In this document: one piece after another, positions 24,893-36,955 of the stretch
How the letters are laid out: every line of letters starts with the position of its first letter
How positions within the stretch are numbered: position 1 is the stretch's first letter
NCBI GenBank assembly: GCA_022059125.1
Contig: JAEUWY010000002.1
Coordinates: 930,001 to 994,000, forward strand
Length of the DNA stretch: 64,000 nucleotides
Source of the DNA: Corynespora cassiicola
Lineage: Eukaryota > Ascomycota > Dothideomycetes > Pleosporales > Corynesporascaceae
Direction of reading: 5' to 3'
Translations under genes and position numbers: made by a program
Notes under the pieces: model-generated
Database searches by the model: none
What the model saw: only the letters and a program-made list of their open reading frames with translations
Told to the model about the DNA's origin: nothing

Positions 24893-26813
24893 TTAACCTT
24901 CTTTGGCCTCCCAAACACATCTTGGACATTGGCATTCTCCTCCTAGTGCTCCCATTGCCCATTCGCGTCTCTCTTTTACAGGCAATCTAATGTCACAATA
25001 GTGACTAAATATTTCCTCATTGGCGCGGATACCAGGCTTCTGATTCGGGGCTCTTCCTGGCCAGTCAACCAGTTCTTCTCGAGCCCAGAATCTCATGCTC
25101 CCTTTCCATTCCCATCTCACATTCGGGTCGCAGCTGTGATTTGCAAGACACCACATTGGATGTACTGCTCCAATTTCGGGTCTACCATCCAACCCCTGTT
25201 GAGCAGATGCAGTGCCTATGCATATCAGCGAAAGCTACAAGATGGAAAACTGGAAAATACGCTTACCTCGAAATTTTCCGTATAAGCTATTGAACACCCA
25301 GGTATCGTAGCGATGGCTTTCCTCGAAGATGTTGACCTCCATTTTCTCCAGTATATGGAGAGGAGTTAGAACGTTGCCTTTAAACGAGAATGGCAGTGTC
25401 TGTATGATCGAAGAAAACGGATTTCCCTTGGATGGAGGCTCCCAATGCTTGTCGAGTTTCAAGTCGTGATAATCGCCCCAAATGTAACGTACTTCTTTCA
25501 GCTCAAGGGGGTGAAGCTCTTGTGTCTCGGCCAAGGCAAGGGCACGGATAAGAAGCATGGTGTACAGAGAGTCCGCAGCTTCGCTTGCAGGCACCTTCTG
25601 CTCGATGTCTATCCCGCAAAGGGGGGGATGATAGCTGGACTGTGCAAGTTCGTGACAATCTTCACTACAGAAAAAGACCTCGTTGCATTCTTCGCATGCT
25701 ATCGGGCCCTCGGCCACACCTGATTCCGCGATCGATTCCAGAAGATGGGGGAGTGGCAAGCTGCATGCATCGCAATACGACTCATGCAGCCGAGATATAG
25801 CTGTCAATAGCGATTTTTCTTGAAGTATCAGCTCTCCCGGGGATAAATCCTCTTTGGCAAATACGCCTAGCTGTTTCACGTAGCGTGTCTCGGCATCAGT
25901 GGTGGGCGTACTTGCTTTTCTTTAGCTTGGAATCATTAAAATTATGAAATTTGAGAGCTTCAGCTTACTTGAGCAAACTGGCTTCCTGTGTAAGGAGTGG
26001 CAAAGTAGATACTTTGACTTCCAGCCGGGGTGCAATTTGCGACAATTCATCGTTGAGAAATTGGACGGTCTCTTCTGATAACCTGTCTGGTTCATATGTA
26101 TTCCAAGGGTAAATTTCTCGACGTACGCTTCCTTTTTCAGGGTACTCTTCGATGTCTACGTTTTCAAGATCTTCTTCTTTATCTTGGAAATGGGCCCTCA
26201 ATCGCACAGTAAGCGTTTCTTGATACTCAATGAACAAGGAAGTTGAAGGGAAAGATCTAATGGCACGGGTGACAAAGTCGAATGCACTTCGGAGACAATT
26301 GCAATCTATGAGGCATTCAATGAGATGAACGTATCTGCAAAATGTTAACGAACAGGCTTGCGTAGCAAAGAGCTAGTCGTACGCAGTATTTGACCAGCAA
26401 GTCTGTGCCCAGAGAATGGTTCTCTCATCGTCAGAGAGATTCTGATCTTCTTTTAACTGAGAGTTGCAGTAGCAATCAGCGTGGGAATTATCTGAAGATT
26501 TTGACTCTCTGATCGTGGCAACATCAACCCTAGCTGCCTCTAGAGCCTCTTCATAATATTCACCCTCTTCGACTAATTCATCGACAAGCAGAAGTGCTTT
26601 GTAAGCATCTCCTGCGGCCAAATCAGGATAGCCGAGGCTCTTGTATTCTTTTGCAAGTGCAAGCCGTAGAAGTATACTGTAAGGCTCAGAGGGCATGCGC
26701 TGTTGGAGTGCCGTGAGTTCAGCGACCCTCTTGTGAAGGGTATCCTTGTTGTCCGTAACCTGTTTTTTGTGAGCTTAGTTTGTTCCTGTCTTTTCGGGAC
26801 TTGTTACCCCCAT
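24893..26813 (-). CDS. TPR/SET-MYND domain protein (putative lysine methyltransferase)
   Basis: About 574 residues in five exons. Exon 1 is only ATGGGG (26813-26808); introns 26807-26760, 26382-26335, 25968-25920 and 25266-25216. The N-terminal 100 residues are helical and TPR-like (LGYPDLAAGDAYKALLLVDE). The SET domain starts at about 266 (GVFAKEDLSPGELILQEKSL). It is interrupted by a MYND-type zinc finger (about 299-349: YCDAC, CEECNEVFFCSEDCHEL, closing with HPPLCG). It resumes with LANHSCDPNV (about 496), GIRANEEIFSHYCDI and a post-SET C-Q-C-x2-C triad (GECQCPRC). SMYD-class enzymes methylate histone or non-histone lysines using S-adenosylmethionine; the NHSCDPN signature is intact, so activity is plausible. 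If the micro-exon is wrong, translation could begin at the Met at 26696. The gene is head-to-head with the LisH-WD40 gene (227 bp). Confidence 0.85.
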
Positions 26814-27040
26814 GCTAGGCTGGCGTTGTTTTCTCCAGCTGACAACTAATTTTGTACAGTTTGTGTTGCCCGATCAGTCACGATGGTCGGAAAATTTCCC
26901 ACTCGGAAATAAGGCCGCGGGGTGGCTAATCTCCGAGAGCTGTGACCACGTTTTCCCTGCGTTCAGCCTTCAACTAACTGGGCCATTCCAAACCATTTGC
27001 ATCATTGCTATTAGGCGGGTCCTCCATTCCTATATTCAGC
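26814..27040. promoter_or_regulatory. Divergent promoter of SET-MYND and LisH-WD40 genes
   Basis: 227 bp between two divergent start codons, presumably driving both genes. No named factor site is claimed. Confidence 0.45.
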
Positions 27041-28545
27041 ATGCTGCCCTCTGCAGCAGAGCTCGTCGCCAGATATCTGCGAACGAATGGTTATACTGAG
27101 GTATTACGTCATGAGGATAGCCATCAGCCATCAACTCACCTGTGTCCAGACATTGACGAGTTTCATAAATGAGGCTGGGCTAGCTCCAGATATCGGATCC
27201 ACCTCGCATAAGGACGTCACTATAGACCAGATCTTGCAGGAAAAGAAAGTTTTCGATCTTAGTCTGACTTTCGAGAGAACCGGCATCAATGACGGCGAAC
27301 ATGGATGGAAGGACCCAGGTCAGTGCCTCTTCGTAAAATTCATCAACAATTATGCTGAAAATAATAGCCCCGTGCAAAGCTATTGGATTAGGAGCCTCCA
27401 CTAAATCTAATGTTCTCAGCGTCTCCGTCTTGAGACTCGTCTTGCCTTCCTCGGACGAGCCGAGGCCATACATTGCAACTACCACAGCGGACAGGAAGCT
27501 AAACCTCTTCAATCCGGAATCTCCGGACTTTCCAATAGCTCATTCATATACATCTTTCCAAGATTCTCCGATCTTGGATGTGGTTGTTGTCGGCTGCAAA
27601 TACTTACTCGCTGCATCCATGTCAGGAAAATTGACATTATTCAACACAGCGACAGACCAGATCCTTGGCGAGCGCAAAGATCATAGCAAATATCTTGTCA
27701 AGCTAGCAAGCTGGTCAGATGGGGATTCGACAATCATAGCGAGTGCTGGCTGGGATGCAAAAGTCTTTGTGTACCGGCTCCGCACAGATCCTGGCAGGGA
27801 GCCGTTGATCAGCGAGCCTATTGCGGCCATCACTCTTCAGAGTATCCCGGAGACAGTCCTCTTTGTTAACTCTCCGAACTCCTCTCAGCCAATACTCTTG
27901 GTAACTCGAAGGGACTCTACTTTTCTCTATTACTATGATGTGCCTGTGTTGGATACCGAAGCCTCAGAGGTTATTCTACTTGGAAAACAAAACTTGGCAC
28001 CCCACTCTAATGCTTGGATAGCATTCACCCCGTCTGATGTCCAGGTTTCTCCGGTGGATCCCACTATCGTGGCAGTAGGTACATCTTCGACACCCCATAT
28101 GAAGCTTCTAGTGGTCAGGCTTCTGCTTCCACCTAGGCAGGCTTCAAGACACGCCACAGACCCTGTTCCAGACCGTGGACCTGTTACGCAAGCTGCGCAA
28201 GCACGAGCCGACCTCGCCATTCAAGATCGAGAAGAAGCAGCAATCAAAATTAGCATCAATACAATGGCGCCCCAGAGTGCTTATTCGACACCACGTTTAG
28301 TGTGGCGCCCAGATGGGTCGGGCATTTACGTGAGTTCCGACGACGGAATTATTCGAGGCTTTGAAGCCACAACAGGGAAGCTCGTTGCCAATCTGGAAGC
28401 GCACGATAAGGGTTCTAAGCTTCGTTGTCTTTGGGCTGGAAATCTCGACATGGCTCATGGTGAAAATGGAGATCGAGTTTCACCAGGTGAATACTTGTTG
28501 AGCGGGGGATTTGACCAAAATATGTTTTTGTGGAGTCAAAATTAG
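27041..28545 (+). CDS. LisH domain WD40-repeat protein
   Basis: About 468 residues in three exons; introns 27101-27149 and 27319-27367. Splicing exon 1 to exon 2 produces a LisH motif at the N-terminus (LVARYLRTNGYTETLTSFIN), a dimerisation element. The rest is a beta-propeller with WD-like blades: YIATTTADRKLNLFN, YLLAASMSGKLTLFNTATD, IIASAGWDAKVFVYRL, LVWRPDGSGIYVSSDDG, IIRGFEATTGKLVANLEAHD and YLLSGGFDQNMFLWSQN at the end. An unusual charged helical insert rich in Ala/Arg/Asp (PVTQAAQARADLAIQDREEA) lies between blades. LisH-WD40 proteins are usually scaffolds in ubiquitin ligase, chromatin or trafficking complexes. The specific partner cannot be told. Confidence 0.8.
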
Positions 28546-29695
28546 GAGACTCCATCCTGAAACAAATGAAAGCTCGGTGCAACCTTGACACAGAATTAAC
28601 GTCTTGCAGAAAGTCACAGAAAATAGCAGACTTTCTAGTCGCTTATCTCATTCAGGGGGCTGACTTCTTTCCAATCATGGCATTGATCACCCTTTTCCAG
28701 ATGCCTAGTACTCTCAGCTGGCCTGGCCAGATTCGATGGATCCACCAAAGCATACATTATCTTGCCTAGAATCAAGAAGACCACACAAGCACATAAGCTC
28801 AGCCGGGACCTCTACATGCTATGCGAGGATTCTCAACTTGCTATGATATGCGTTATACAGTACACGGCCGGTTATGGGCTATTGGGCTGTTTTTTACACG
28901 GTCTGCGCCAGTACTGTTAGGGATTAGTACCATACGTACTATTTGCATCGGAAATGGGCTTAACGCCAATCCTGCATGGGCGCAAATGTCATGTCCCAGC
29001 AAGCTGGCACTTTAATCGGCCTGAGTTGGTGAGTGACGCGCATCGCTGGTCACGTCTGCACAACATTTGACTTGGCTCTATATCAGCTTTTCGACCATCC
29101 TTGAAATGCAGGCCAGCTTTTTAGCGTCTTCAGATGATCATTGGAATCCTGGCTATATGCGGGTCTTGCGGGTTGTCCCGCGCCGGGGCAATTCCATGGC
29201 TACTTTTCTCCAACCACAGCTTGACAGAACATTTTGAGCTTCCCACGCAGGTCTAGAACGATGGCTCAAAGCTCCGGGGAAATCGGAAGACCGATTGATC
29301 ATTTCTTTGGCGGGGAGCGTCTCTGTAAGCGGAAAAAATACAGGGTTTTTCAGTTTCGGACATGCTCTTCAAATAACGGAGGCCAGGATTTTCCATGCCC
29401 TCTTATGTGGCATCTCCTTGGCTGCCTTACTTCAGATAGCTCAAGTGCGGTTGCTGGATGAGTTTTCCTCGGAGCCCAGGCTGCAAGTATAAGTACTTGC
29501 AAGGCTGCGCTTCATTTTCTACATTCTGCCCGTATGTCGTGGAGATCTCGCTTCTCCATCACTGAGTCTTGCTCCACACGCTCGCCTCTTTCTCTCGCCC
29601 CGAAGTTGCAGCGTCTCTGATCGCCCGTTATCCTCCGGTATTCATCCATTCAAATCACACCTTACACAGTTTGCGACCACGCAACTACCCTCCCA
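28546..29695. other. Intergenic
   Basis: 3' UTR of the WD40 gene and promoter/leader of the RRM gene. No other feature recognised. Confidence 0.55.
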
Positions 29696-30647
29696 ATGGC
29701 TAGCGCACCGAGTAGCGGCGACTGGATGCTCATTGTATCTGGATCAACCCGTTATGCGCCGTACCTCAAAGGATGGCAAGAATTCAAAGATCATTTACGA
29801 GACCATATCAGCGGTCAACCCGGGTGGACAGATGTGCGATCTGGGCCAAGGAGGGGAGACATGCAAGCATACTGCGCTCTTAAGAAACATTCCGACGCAG
29901 AATCAGCTTACAGTATGAAATTAACTCGGTCCCGTTCAATGAGCTCACTGCTGACAACCTTTTCAAGATAATTACGGTAAAGCAAGGGGGGTCTTGGTTC
30001 ATCTCTTCGAGACTTCCCGCAATAGTGGTAGCTATCAACTGCTGAAATGCAATTGCTGCCAACACTTTCCGGACACCACAGAGAGAGGGGGGCATTCGCC
30101 GCACCGGTCAGGAATCGAAGTTCGTTGCGTCAACCAATTAGTGGGACGCGCAAATGCTAGTCCGACGCAGTACGCAGTTCCTCACACGTCAATGTACCCT
30201 TATGCAATGTATCCCCAGGCTCCCACTTACGCCGCACCTTCTGTCTACTCACTCCCTGCACCAATGCAGCTCGCAGCACCGATGTCGTTATATTCGGCAA
30301 ACACAAGCGGCATTCCCGTTAATCTTCGTCACGGTGGGATGATTACAGAAGCGCGAGGCATTTTCTTATCCAATCTTAGTTACTCGATCACGCACCCCGA
30401 TCTCCTCGCTCTACTAGCAACTGTTGGAAGGCCAATAGAAGCGAAACTCCACAAAGACGCAAGATCCGGACAGTTCAAAGGATCAGCGACGGCAAAATTT
30501 AGTTCGAAGGCAGAGGCGCAATACGCCGTAACGCACTTGAACGAAAAACATCACATGGGCATGACGATTCGAGTGAAGCTAGATACAGACACAACAGTGG
30601 TCGGAGAAGTTGAACCCCTCATTGCCAACGGGTCAAATGTTTACTAG
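29696..30647 (+). CDS. RNA-recognition-motif protein, two-domain
   Basis: About 298 residues in two exons; intron 29913-29967. The joined frame reads AESAYNNYGKARGVLVHLFE across the junction. The N-terminal part (residues 9-105: WMLIVSGSTRYAPYLKGW, then a helix and strands up to GVLVHLFETSRNSG) resembles a divergent RRM-like fold used in fungal RNA-binding proteins. A Cys/His cluster (KCNCCQHF) and a Tyr/Pro/Ala-rich linker (MYPYAMYPQAPTYAAP) follow. A canonical RRM sits at about 195-275 with RNP2 GIFLSNLSYS and RNP1 FKGSATAKF. It is probably a nuclear or cytoplasmic mRNA-binding protein, with targets unknown. The 29968-30180 stretch is open and fits as coding, but a short extra intron there cannot be excluded. 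Confidence 0.78.
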
Positions 30648-33600
30648 CACGGTAAGCCCACGCCGCCCGAGAGAGTCATGTCGCAAGTCTTGAGACATTG
30701 CCCAGATATCTGACGGGGTTGAGAGTCAAGGGGCGTGCCGGGGATTTTAGATTGGCGTGGTCCGGCGAGTCCGCATAGAGCAAGTCGGGCTGGCGCCCAG
30801 AACAATGGGGGCTTTCTCATAACGAGTCAAGCTTGCAAGCGAATCGGTTAGCATCCACCTTCCTAACCCACCCTTCGGGGCTGAGCTGCCGGGATTCTCT
30901 TATTTCTTCTCTTCAGTGTTTTATGGGGAAAAGAGGGGTGGCACTCAAATCGCTGGTGCTATTCTATAATCCAAAATGGACCGTAAAGCAGTTTATATAA
31001 TACTGATGGCTTCACATCTTGTTATTCATCTTCATGGTGGGTTACGTCGGAAACGTTGGATGCGACAAGGGTTTCCGGCCTCTCGTTGCTTTTTCCCATG
31101 CACCACACTCCCATCGAATGTCGCTTGACGTGATATTGCCTTGTAGATTTCAGCCACGCACTACCTCAGATGCATCCCACTGCCACGGTTCAATTAAATC
31201 CAAAGATCCCGCAACATCTCCCATTAGTTTGGTCTAGTGAGGGCCCCAAAGTCCAGCAACAGAAGCATGGTTTGTGAACATCCATGTGTCTGGCACCGTT
31301 CGGACACCACCAGCCGTCAGGGCTGGCTTGGCTTCGCTTTCGGCCTTGCTAGTGCTCATGCAGTAATCCTATCGTCACATTATATTACTGCAGGAATCCT
31401 CCGAGTCCGGAAGGCTCAGTCTGATCACTTGAGCCATCTATTGACCGATGCTTCCGCGCTTTGGCTTCTAGACCGCCCGTCTCAGTATTCATTTCCTACA
31501 CAGTCACGTTCGGACATATTCGGAGGGCTGAACGCTCATTTTTCCTTGGATACAATTTCCATCTTCATCGAATAGTTTTGAGAATTTTACAATGGACGGC
31601 CTTTGCCATTGCCAAAAGATCTACGCCACTCTGCAGAGCATCGACCATAGGGTAAAATTATCATGAGGTGCCACCGCATGGCTGTAGTGTTCAAACATTA
31701 GCAGTACACTATTTGGATCAGGCAGGAGGTTTACCAATCCTGCTTAAAACGTCCACCCCCACGAGATAGAGCTATAGAATATGAGAAATAGATATTGTTC
31801 TGCCATCCATGGGAGCGAATAAATTCCGCTTTTGAGAAGAAGATATGTTACACAACACTCTCACCGGCTTGTGGCAAACTTGGCAGCAAGAGGTCAACCC
31901 GATAGGAACGAATTTGCCACCTTTTTTCTCCATTCAAACTTGGTTGATATTGAAGCCTTAGTAGAAAACCTCTATAGAATATTAGGGTAGATCATTCAGA
32001 AACCAACGTATGTGATAAGTGGAACTAGATTTGATATGAACTGCGCGTTCCTCAGGTGGTGCCCTGCCCTGCCCACTCGGCACGAGGCACTTTGTGGCTT
32101 GCAGGGTCAGGGATCCTGACGCATCCCAAGGGCTCGTGGAAATTCGCGGGGCGCCGTGAATCACATTACTATCTATTCCTGGGAAATCAGCAGCATATCA
32201 TCAGGCGATTCTAATTTCTGGTATCACATACCTGCTATACGGCTTGTGGTGTTCCGAGTGGGGTCCGATACGGATGTCCAGTTGGGAGCCCGATGAATCT
32301 GAGATTCCAGTCTGGATCGTAGACCATTCGCATGAGGCTCTGCACAGGAATACACCATTGCTGTTGACAAAGATGGTTCAATCAAGCTAAAATATTGCCC
32401 AGAATTCTGCAGATATGTTAGTTCCAGTTCTCCGTCATCTTTACCGCAGAAGCGCAACCAACAACGCCGTGGTTCATCGGTCGTGTGGTAGGCTAGCTGC
32501 ATCTCAGGAGCGCAATGCCACGAGGTTGAAACCTTATTGCAACCGCACCTGTAAGCTACCATCGATCCCGGCGTTATCTTCACGTGGTAAAATCCAAAGC
32601 TTAATTCAAGTGGTAGATGCACATCGATCGGATTCGAGAACCGGGCTAAAGGCCAAGGTCCATAGCAATTCGACACGAGAAGAATAAGAACACCTGTGCG
32701 GCAGACAAAGCAGTATACCGCATAATGGATGAGGCATATCATAAATCATTGGAGAGCACCTCGCCTCTAAACACAGGGAGATTCTCGTGTGCCGACGAAA
32801 AGGACCATGGCAGGCGTCAGCTACCAGATCGGCGATTCCAACGAACTCAGCCCATATTCCTCAATTGTCACCACCCCTCCTTTGAGCCACAATTACACGA
32901 ACCGTTCGCACGGCATGGCAGCAGCATCCCAACACCATGGGAACGGCGTCCCTGATTCCCAATGTCTTGCATAAACCACGCGACAACCCGACAGGAATCG
33001 GGCGGGACCCAGGGCCTGGGGTTCAGCGAACGCCTCGACGCATGATAAAGTTTGGACAACGGTATTCAACCGGGTCTATCATGACTGGATAGGGCAGGCA
33101 ACCAACGCCAGGTCGTTCTCGGCCGCGCGTGGTAAGCATGGGTCCCAAAGGTTATTCGCACTTCAGAGTGGCAGAATAGGGCCGATTGCGCTACTGAGCA
33201 TAACAATTGGTCAAGGGCCGGCACGGCTGCTCCATCTAGGAGCACTGCTTGAAGCAGCAGCATAGGGGAATAAACGCGGGAGCAGCGTTCTGGAAAGAGA
33301 TTGCGTCATGCGGGTGCAGCAAACTTTGCTGTATTCGATTTCTTCTGCAGACGGAGACAGGCACAACACCAAAACGGGAGGACTCGCTATGCCCTGTTTA
33401 CGGGTAAGCAAGTCACCGAGAAAAGGCGTGCTCCTAGTTGCGGACTCTTAGCTATAGTGGGTTGCTCCACATTTGAGTACTGGCTCCTGCGTTTGGTTGA
33501 TATGGCGTAGTCCGCTCGGAGATATGTTTCCGACGATGCCCCTGTCTTATGCATGTTGGTGTAAGAAATCAGGGTCCATGGCTAAGGAGGCTGCACCAGA

Positions 33601-34235
33601 CTACGTGAAGGAGCTTTGACAGCAACCCTAGATAATCCAGTCGATTGATAAATCTTCCATCATCTAAAATCCTTCCCTCAGCTCAAATACCTAATGCGAG
33701 ACGACATAAATTAATCGGATGAGTTGACCATTAAGCAGACAAAGCATTAATAGGCTCTGAAAAGAATACTCTAGATGTTCAAGTCAACGGGGGAGCTGTA
33801 CAGCCCCATGTTTCCGATATAAAAGTTAGTAATATGATTGCTAATCTACCAGTCCGATGGATTTAAGGGGCTTGGTCACTAGTATCGAGCATGGTGCAAT
33901 GCCTGAAAATTCGAATGATTAATCTCGGATGTATACAATTCTCACTAGAAGAATGTCTAAACATTAGTACCTGTGATCGATGAGTATCCAGCCGAACAAC
34001 AACAATGGTCAAGAATTCTTACGAGATAAAGGTTGTCGTGTGACCATGATTTCCCAATAACTCCTGACATCTACAATGCTTCCATGCTAATGTAATGTGA
34101 AATCTTCCTAGCATTTTCTCCTTCATTCTGATTTGACTTCTACGGCCTCGTATCGTGCCCCTTTTGTTGTTGCTGGGATTTTGGGTGGACCAAAGGTTGA
34201 CAGCTTTCAAAGCGTCGTCATGCTGTTCACTTCTT
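30648..34235. other. Gene-sparse intergenic region
   Basis: 3.6 kb without a supported gene. A minus-strand open frame of 172 codons (32224-32742) and a plus-strand frame (32789-32974; from the internal Met at 32807 it begins MAGVSYQIGDSNELSPYS) look mildly protein-like but match no family I know. They could be relics or short lineage-specific genes. No terminal repeats or transposase fragments were found. Confidence 0.45.
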
Positions 34236-35786
34236 TCAAACTCGCCATCCCTTCTTTTGCGTACGTATTGTTGCTAGCCAAAGCACGATGAGCCAACAAG
34301 TGCCCAGCATTAAGCAAACACCACTCCAGACCTGGACACCCAGGAAGTTTGTCTGTTTGCCCTCACCTCTGAGCAGAGCGCCAGCAATCGGTGATCCGAT
34401 CAAGGAGGCTACACTCGAAACACTCCACGACATTCCCATTCGAGTTCCAAGGCGGCGAAGATCGGGACAAATATTAGCGAAAGCTGCCGATGGGAGTGTG
34501 ACAAGGCCCGCGGAGAGGAAACCTATAGCAGTTCAGCATCAAAACGATTGGAATTAGACAAGGATATATTACCCCAGAGAATGCTGAAAGCAATAAAAGC
34601 GCCCCGTGTATGAATACTGATCCAGCTCAGACTCAGAATGCCGCTTCCCAATGCACATATTGTCCAAGTAACGATACTACCAATGTAATGCGCTAAGAGC
34701 CCTGATCCTAGCCGTCCGAAAAAGCTAGCAGCAATGCTCATAACCAGCATATAAAGAGCCAAGCTGTCTGATGTGCCCAGATGATCTCTTGCATAGGTGG
34801 GTATATAAAAGTACGGAACAATGTAGCCTAAGAAGGTGAAGAAAGTCGAGCAGGTGAAGATGATAAAGAGGCGATCCTTGAAAGCGGATGTGTCGATAAG
34901 AGCACGAGCTTTGCGCCGCTGAGCTAGCATCCCAGATCCGCTCAAAAGCGCAGGGAAAGAGAGCAGTGCACACGCGAGTGCGACAAAGCCCATCGCCCTT
35001 ATGGTCCACGGAAATCCAGCTCGTATGGTCATGCGGTCGAACATCATGACGTAGATTACGCCACCTACATTGGGTCAGGACTTCTGTATCCCCAGGCGCG
35101 GGGTTGCGAATGGAATATCTTCCTCCCCAAACTTACCCACAGCAATTCCACTCATAACAATACCCATAGCTAGAGCTCTTCGCCGGCTAAACCACACACC
35201 TACCAGCGCCAAACTTGGGATATACAACAAGCCAGCGCCCAGACCCATGCATATGCCTTGTGAAAGGAAAACATGCCAGTATTTTGTGGATAGACTGAGC
35301 ATCATAATGCCAAATACGACCAAGAAGTTCCCCAGGTACAACATCGGACGGAAATAACCCAGGTCGAACAATGGCCCAGATAGAACTCCGATCAAAATGA
35401 GAAGCCATGCTTGGACGGTGCCTATCCACGAGATAGCTGAGGGATTCGATGACGACAAAAGGTTCGCTTTGTAGTATGCCTGAAACGCGCCGTATGAGAG
35501 TGTAAATCCCCTACTCATAGTCAGGATGGGATTTTGTGAGCGTAGATACTGACATGGGGGCAGACCAAATATTGATATAGATGAGGAACCCTCCCAATAC
35601 TTTCAACCAAGCGTGTAAGCCCCCGTCTGGCGGTGGTGGAAGCTGAGATTCGACTCTAGATAGAGCATCTTGAGTATCATCGCCTTGCACCTCATGAGGC
35701 TCTTTGGCCGAAATCTGTCGTTGCTGCTGCTCAGTTATGTTACCCTCGTATGCCGCTTTGCTTTCGTTCTCTGCTGGTGTGGACAT
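34236..35786 (-). CDS. MFS monocarboxylate transporter-like protein
   Basis: About 457 residues in four exons; introns (minus) 35565-35511, 35136-35065 and 34572-34523. The first intron uses donor GTCTGC and restores NIWGFTLSYGAFQAYY, the classical start of fungal MCT-type transporters after the PPPPDGGLHAW lead-in. Later landmarks are SGPLFDLGYFRPMLYLG, CMGLGAGLLYIPSLALVG followed by WFSRRRALAMGIVMSG, the central loop (LAQRRKARALIDTSAFKD) and a C-terminal half with YFYIPTYARDHLG and GSPIAGALLRG. Twelve membrane segments are expected. This family (SLC16-like) moves monocarboxylates, riboflavin or small metabolites, often with protons. Substrate unknown. The N-terminal 45 residues are Glu/Gln-rich and cytosolic. 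Confidence 0.87.
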
Positions 35787-36955
35787 CTGAAAGCGGACGG
35801 CTTTGAGGCCTGATAACAGATCAATCTGCTCAAATTCCTGGAGTCAAGTTTGTTAACAACTTTCAATTGCTCCGCGGAGTGACTTGGTGCTGACGATTGC
35901 TGCAGACTAAAGGTAAAAGTTTCCGAGTCTTGGGGCAAAGGGCATGGGGGATTGCCTCGGGAAGAGGAGGAATAATAGTTCGGGCAGATGAAATGAGCGA
36001 GCAGACGCAGCACATTACATTGTGGGGCTGGCACGTCTTTTATACCAACGCAAATCATGCACCTAATCGGATTTTGCAGCCGGGATGGTTATGACGATTT
36101 CTAAGCTATGCCACATCGTGTTGTAGAGTGCGGGGAGGAACCGAGGTCGCGGATGTCACTAGCCACAAAGAGGGAACGCCATCTACTGGTCCCTGACTAG
36201 TTTGGTCATTGATATCAAGATGGCAACATTCACGGGGCAGTATTTAGCAAAATGCATCAGGAGCTGCTGTCATGAGTGTAGGCAAATCATTCCATCTCGA
36301 GATTTATGTTTCTGCAATAAATTGCGCAGCTTTCGGACACCCCTGCGTAAAAATTTGCATTAGGGCGTGACATCTGAAGAGAGATCATGTCAGTTTTTCG
36401 AAAGCCGACGAGATAAGGAGTACTTTACCTGAATGCTCTAATTTTCAAGCTTTCCGCCCAGAATCGAGCTTTCTCCAATCAATTCGTGAACACAGTGTTG
36501 TCAAATCGATCGAGAGAGTGGACGGAAAGGAAACAGTGTTTGGTTCAGTGGACTCGTTTGCGTGCAACATCGGCTCGTGTTCCGTGTGTGATTATGCTCA
36601 CCAGTTCATGGAGATGAATGCGCGGCCTTTTGTGGCCCCTACAGGAGGGTTGTGGGTTTCCAAGGATCATCGCTGATGCTGGTAGAGACATGAACGTTAT
36701 TCGGACGGCCACAGCGAACCGTAGACAGAAAAACAAGGCGAAGGAGGAAGTGTAGTGGTTATTTTGATTTTGATTTCCCCAGGGAACTTGTATGCGAACG
36801 AAACCCCGATCGCAATGAGAAGTTGTGGTGCAACAGAAAGCTCACCAGACCAGTCCTACGCCTACACGCCGTCGTCGCTCGACGAATTGAAATGTTGGGA
36901 AACCCTTAAATGTGTTCTTGAATGCCTTGAATATGCCCAGGACCAGATATGAGGT
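35787..36955. other. Intergenic
   Basis: Between the MCT-like gene start and the SAP-protein stop. No coding or RNA feature recognised. Confidence 0.55.
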
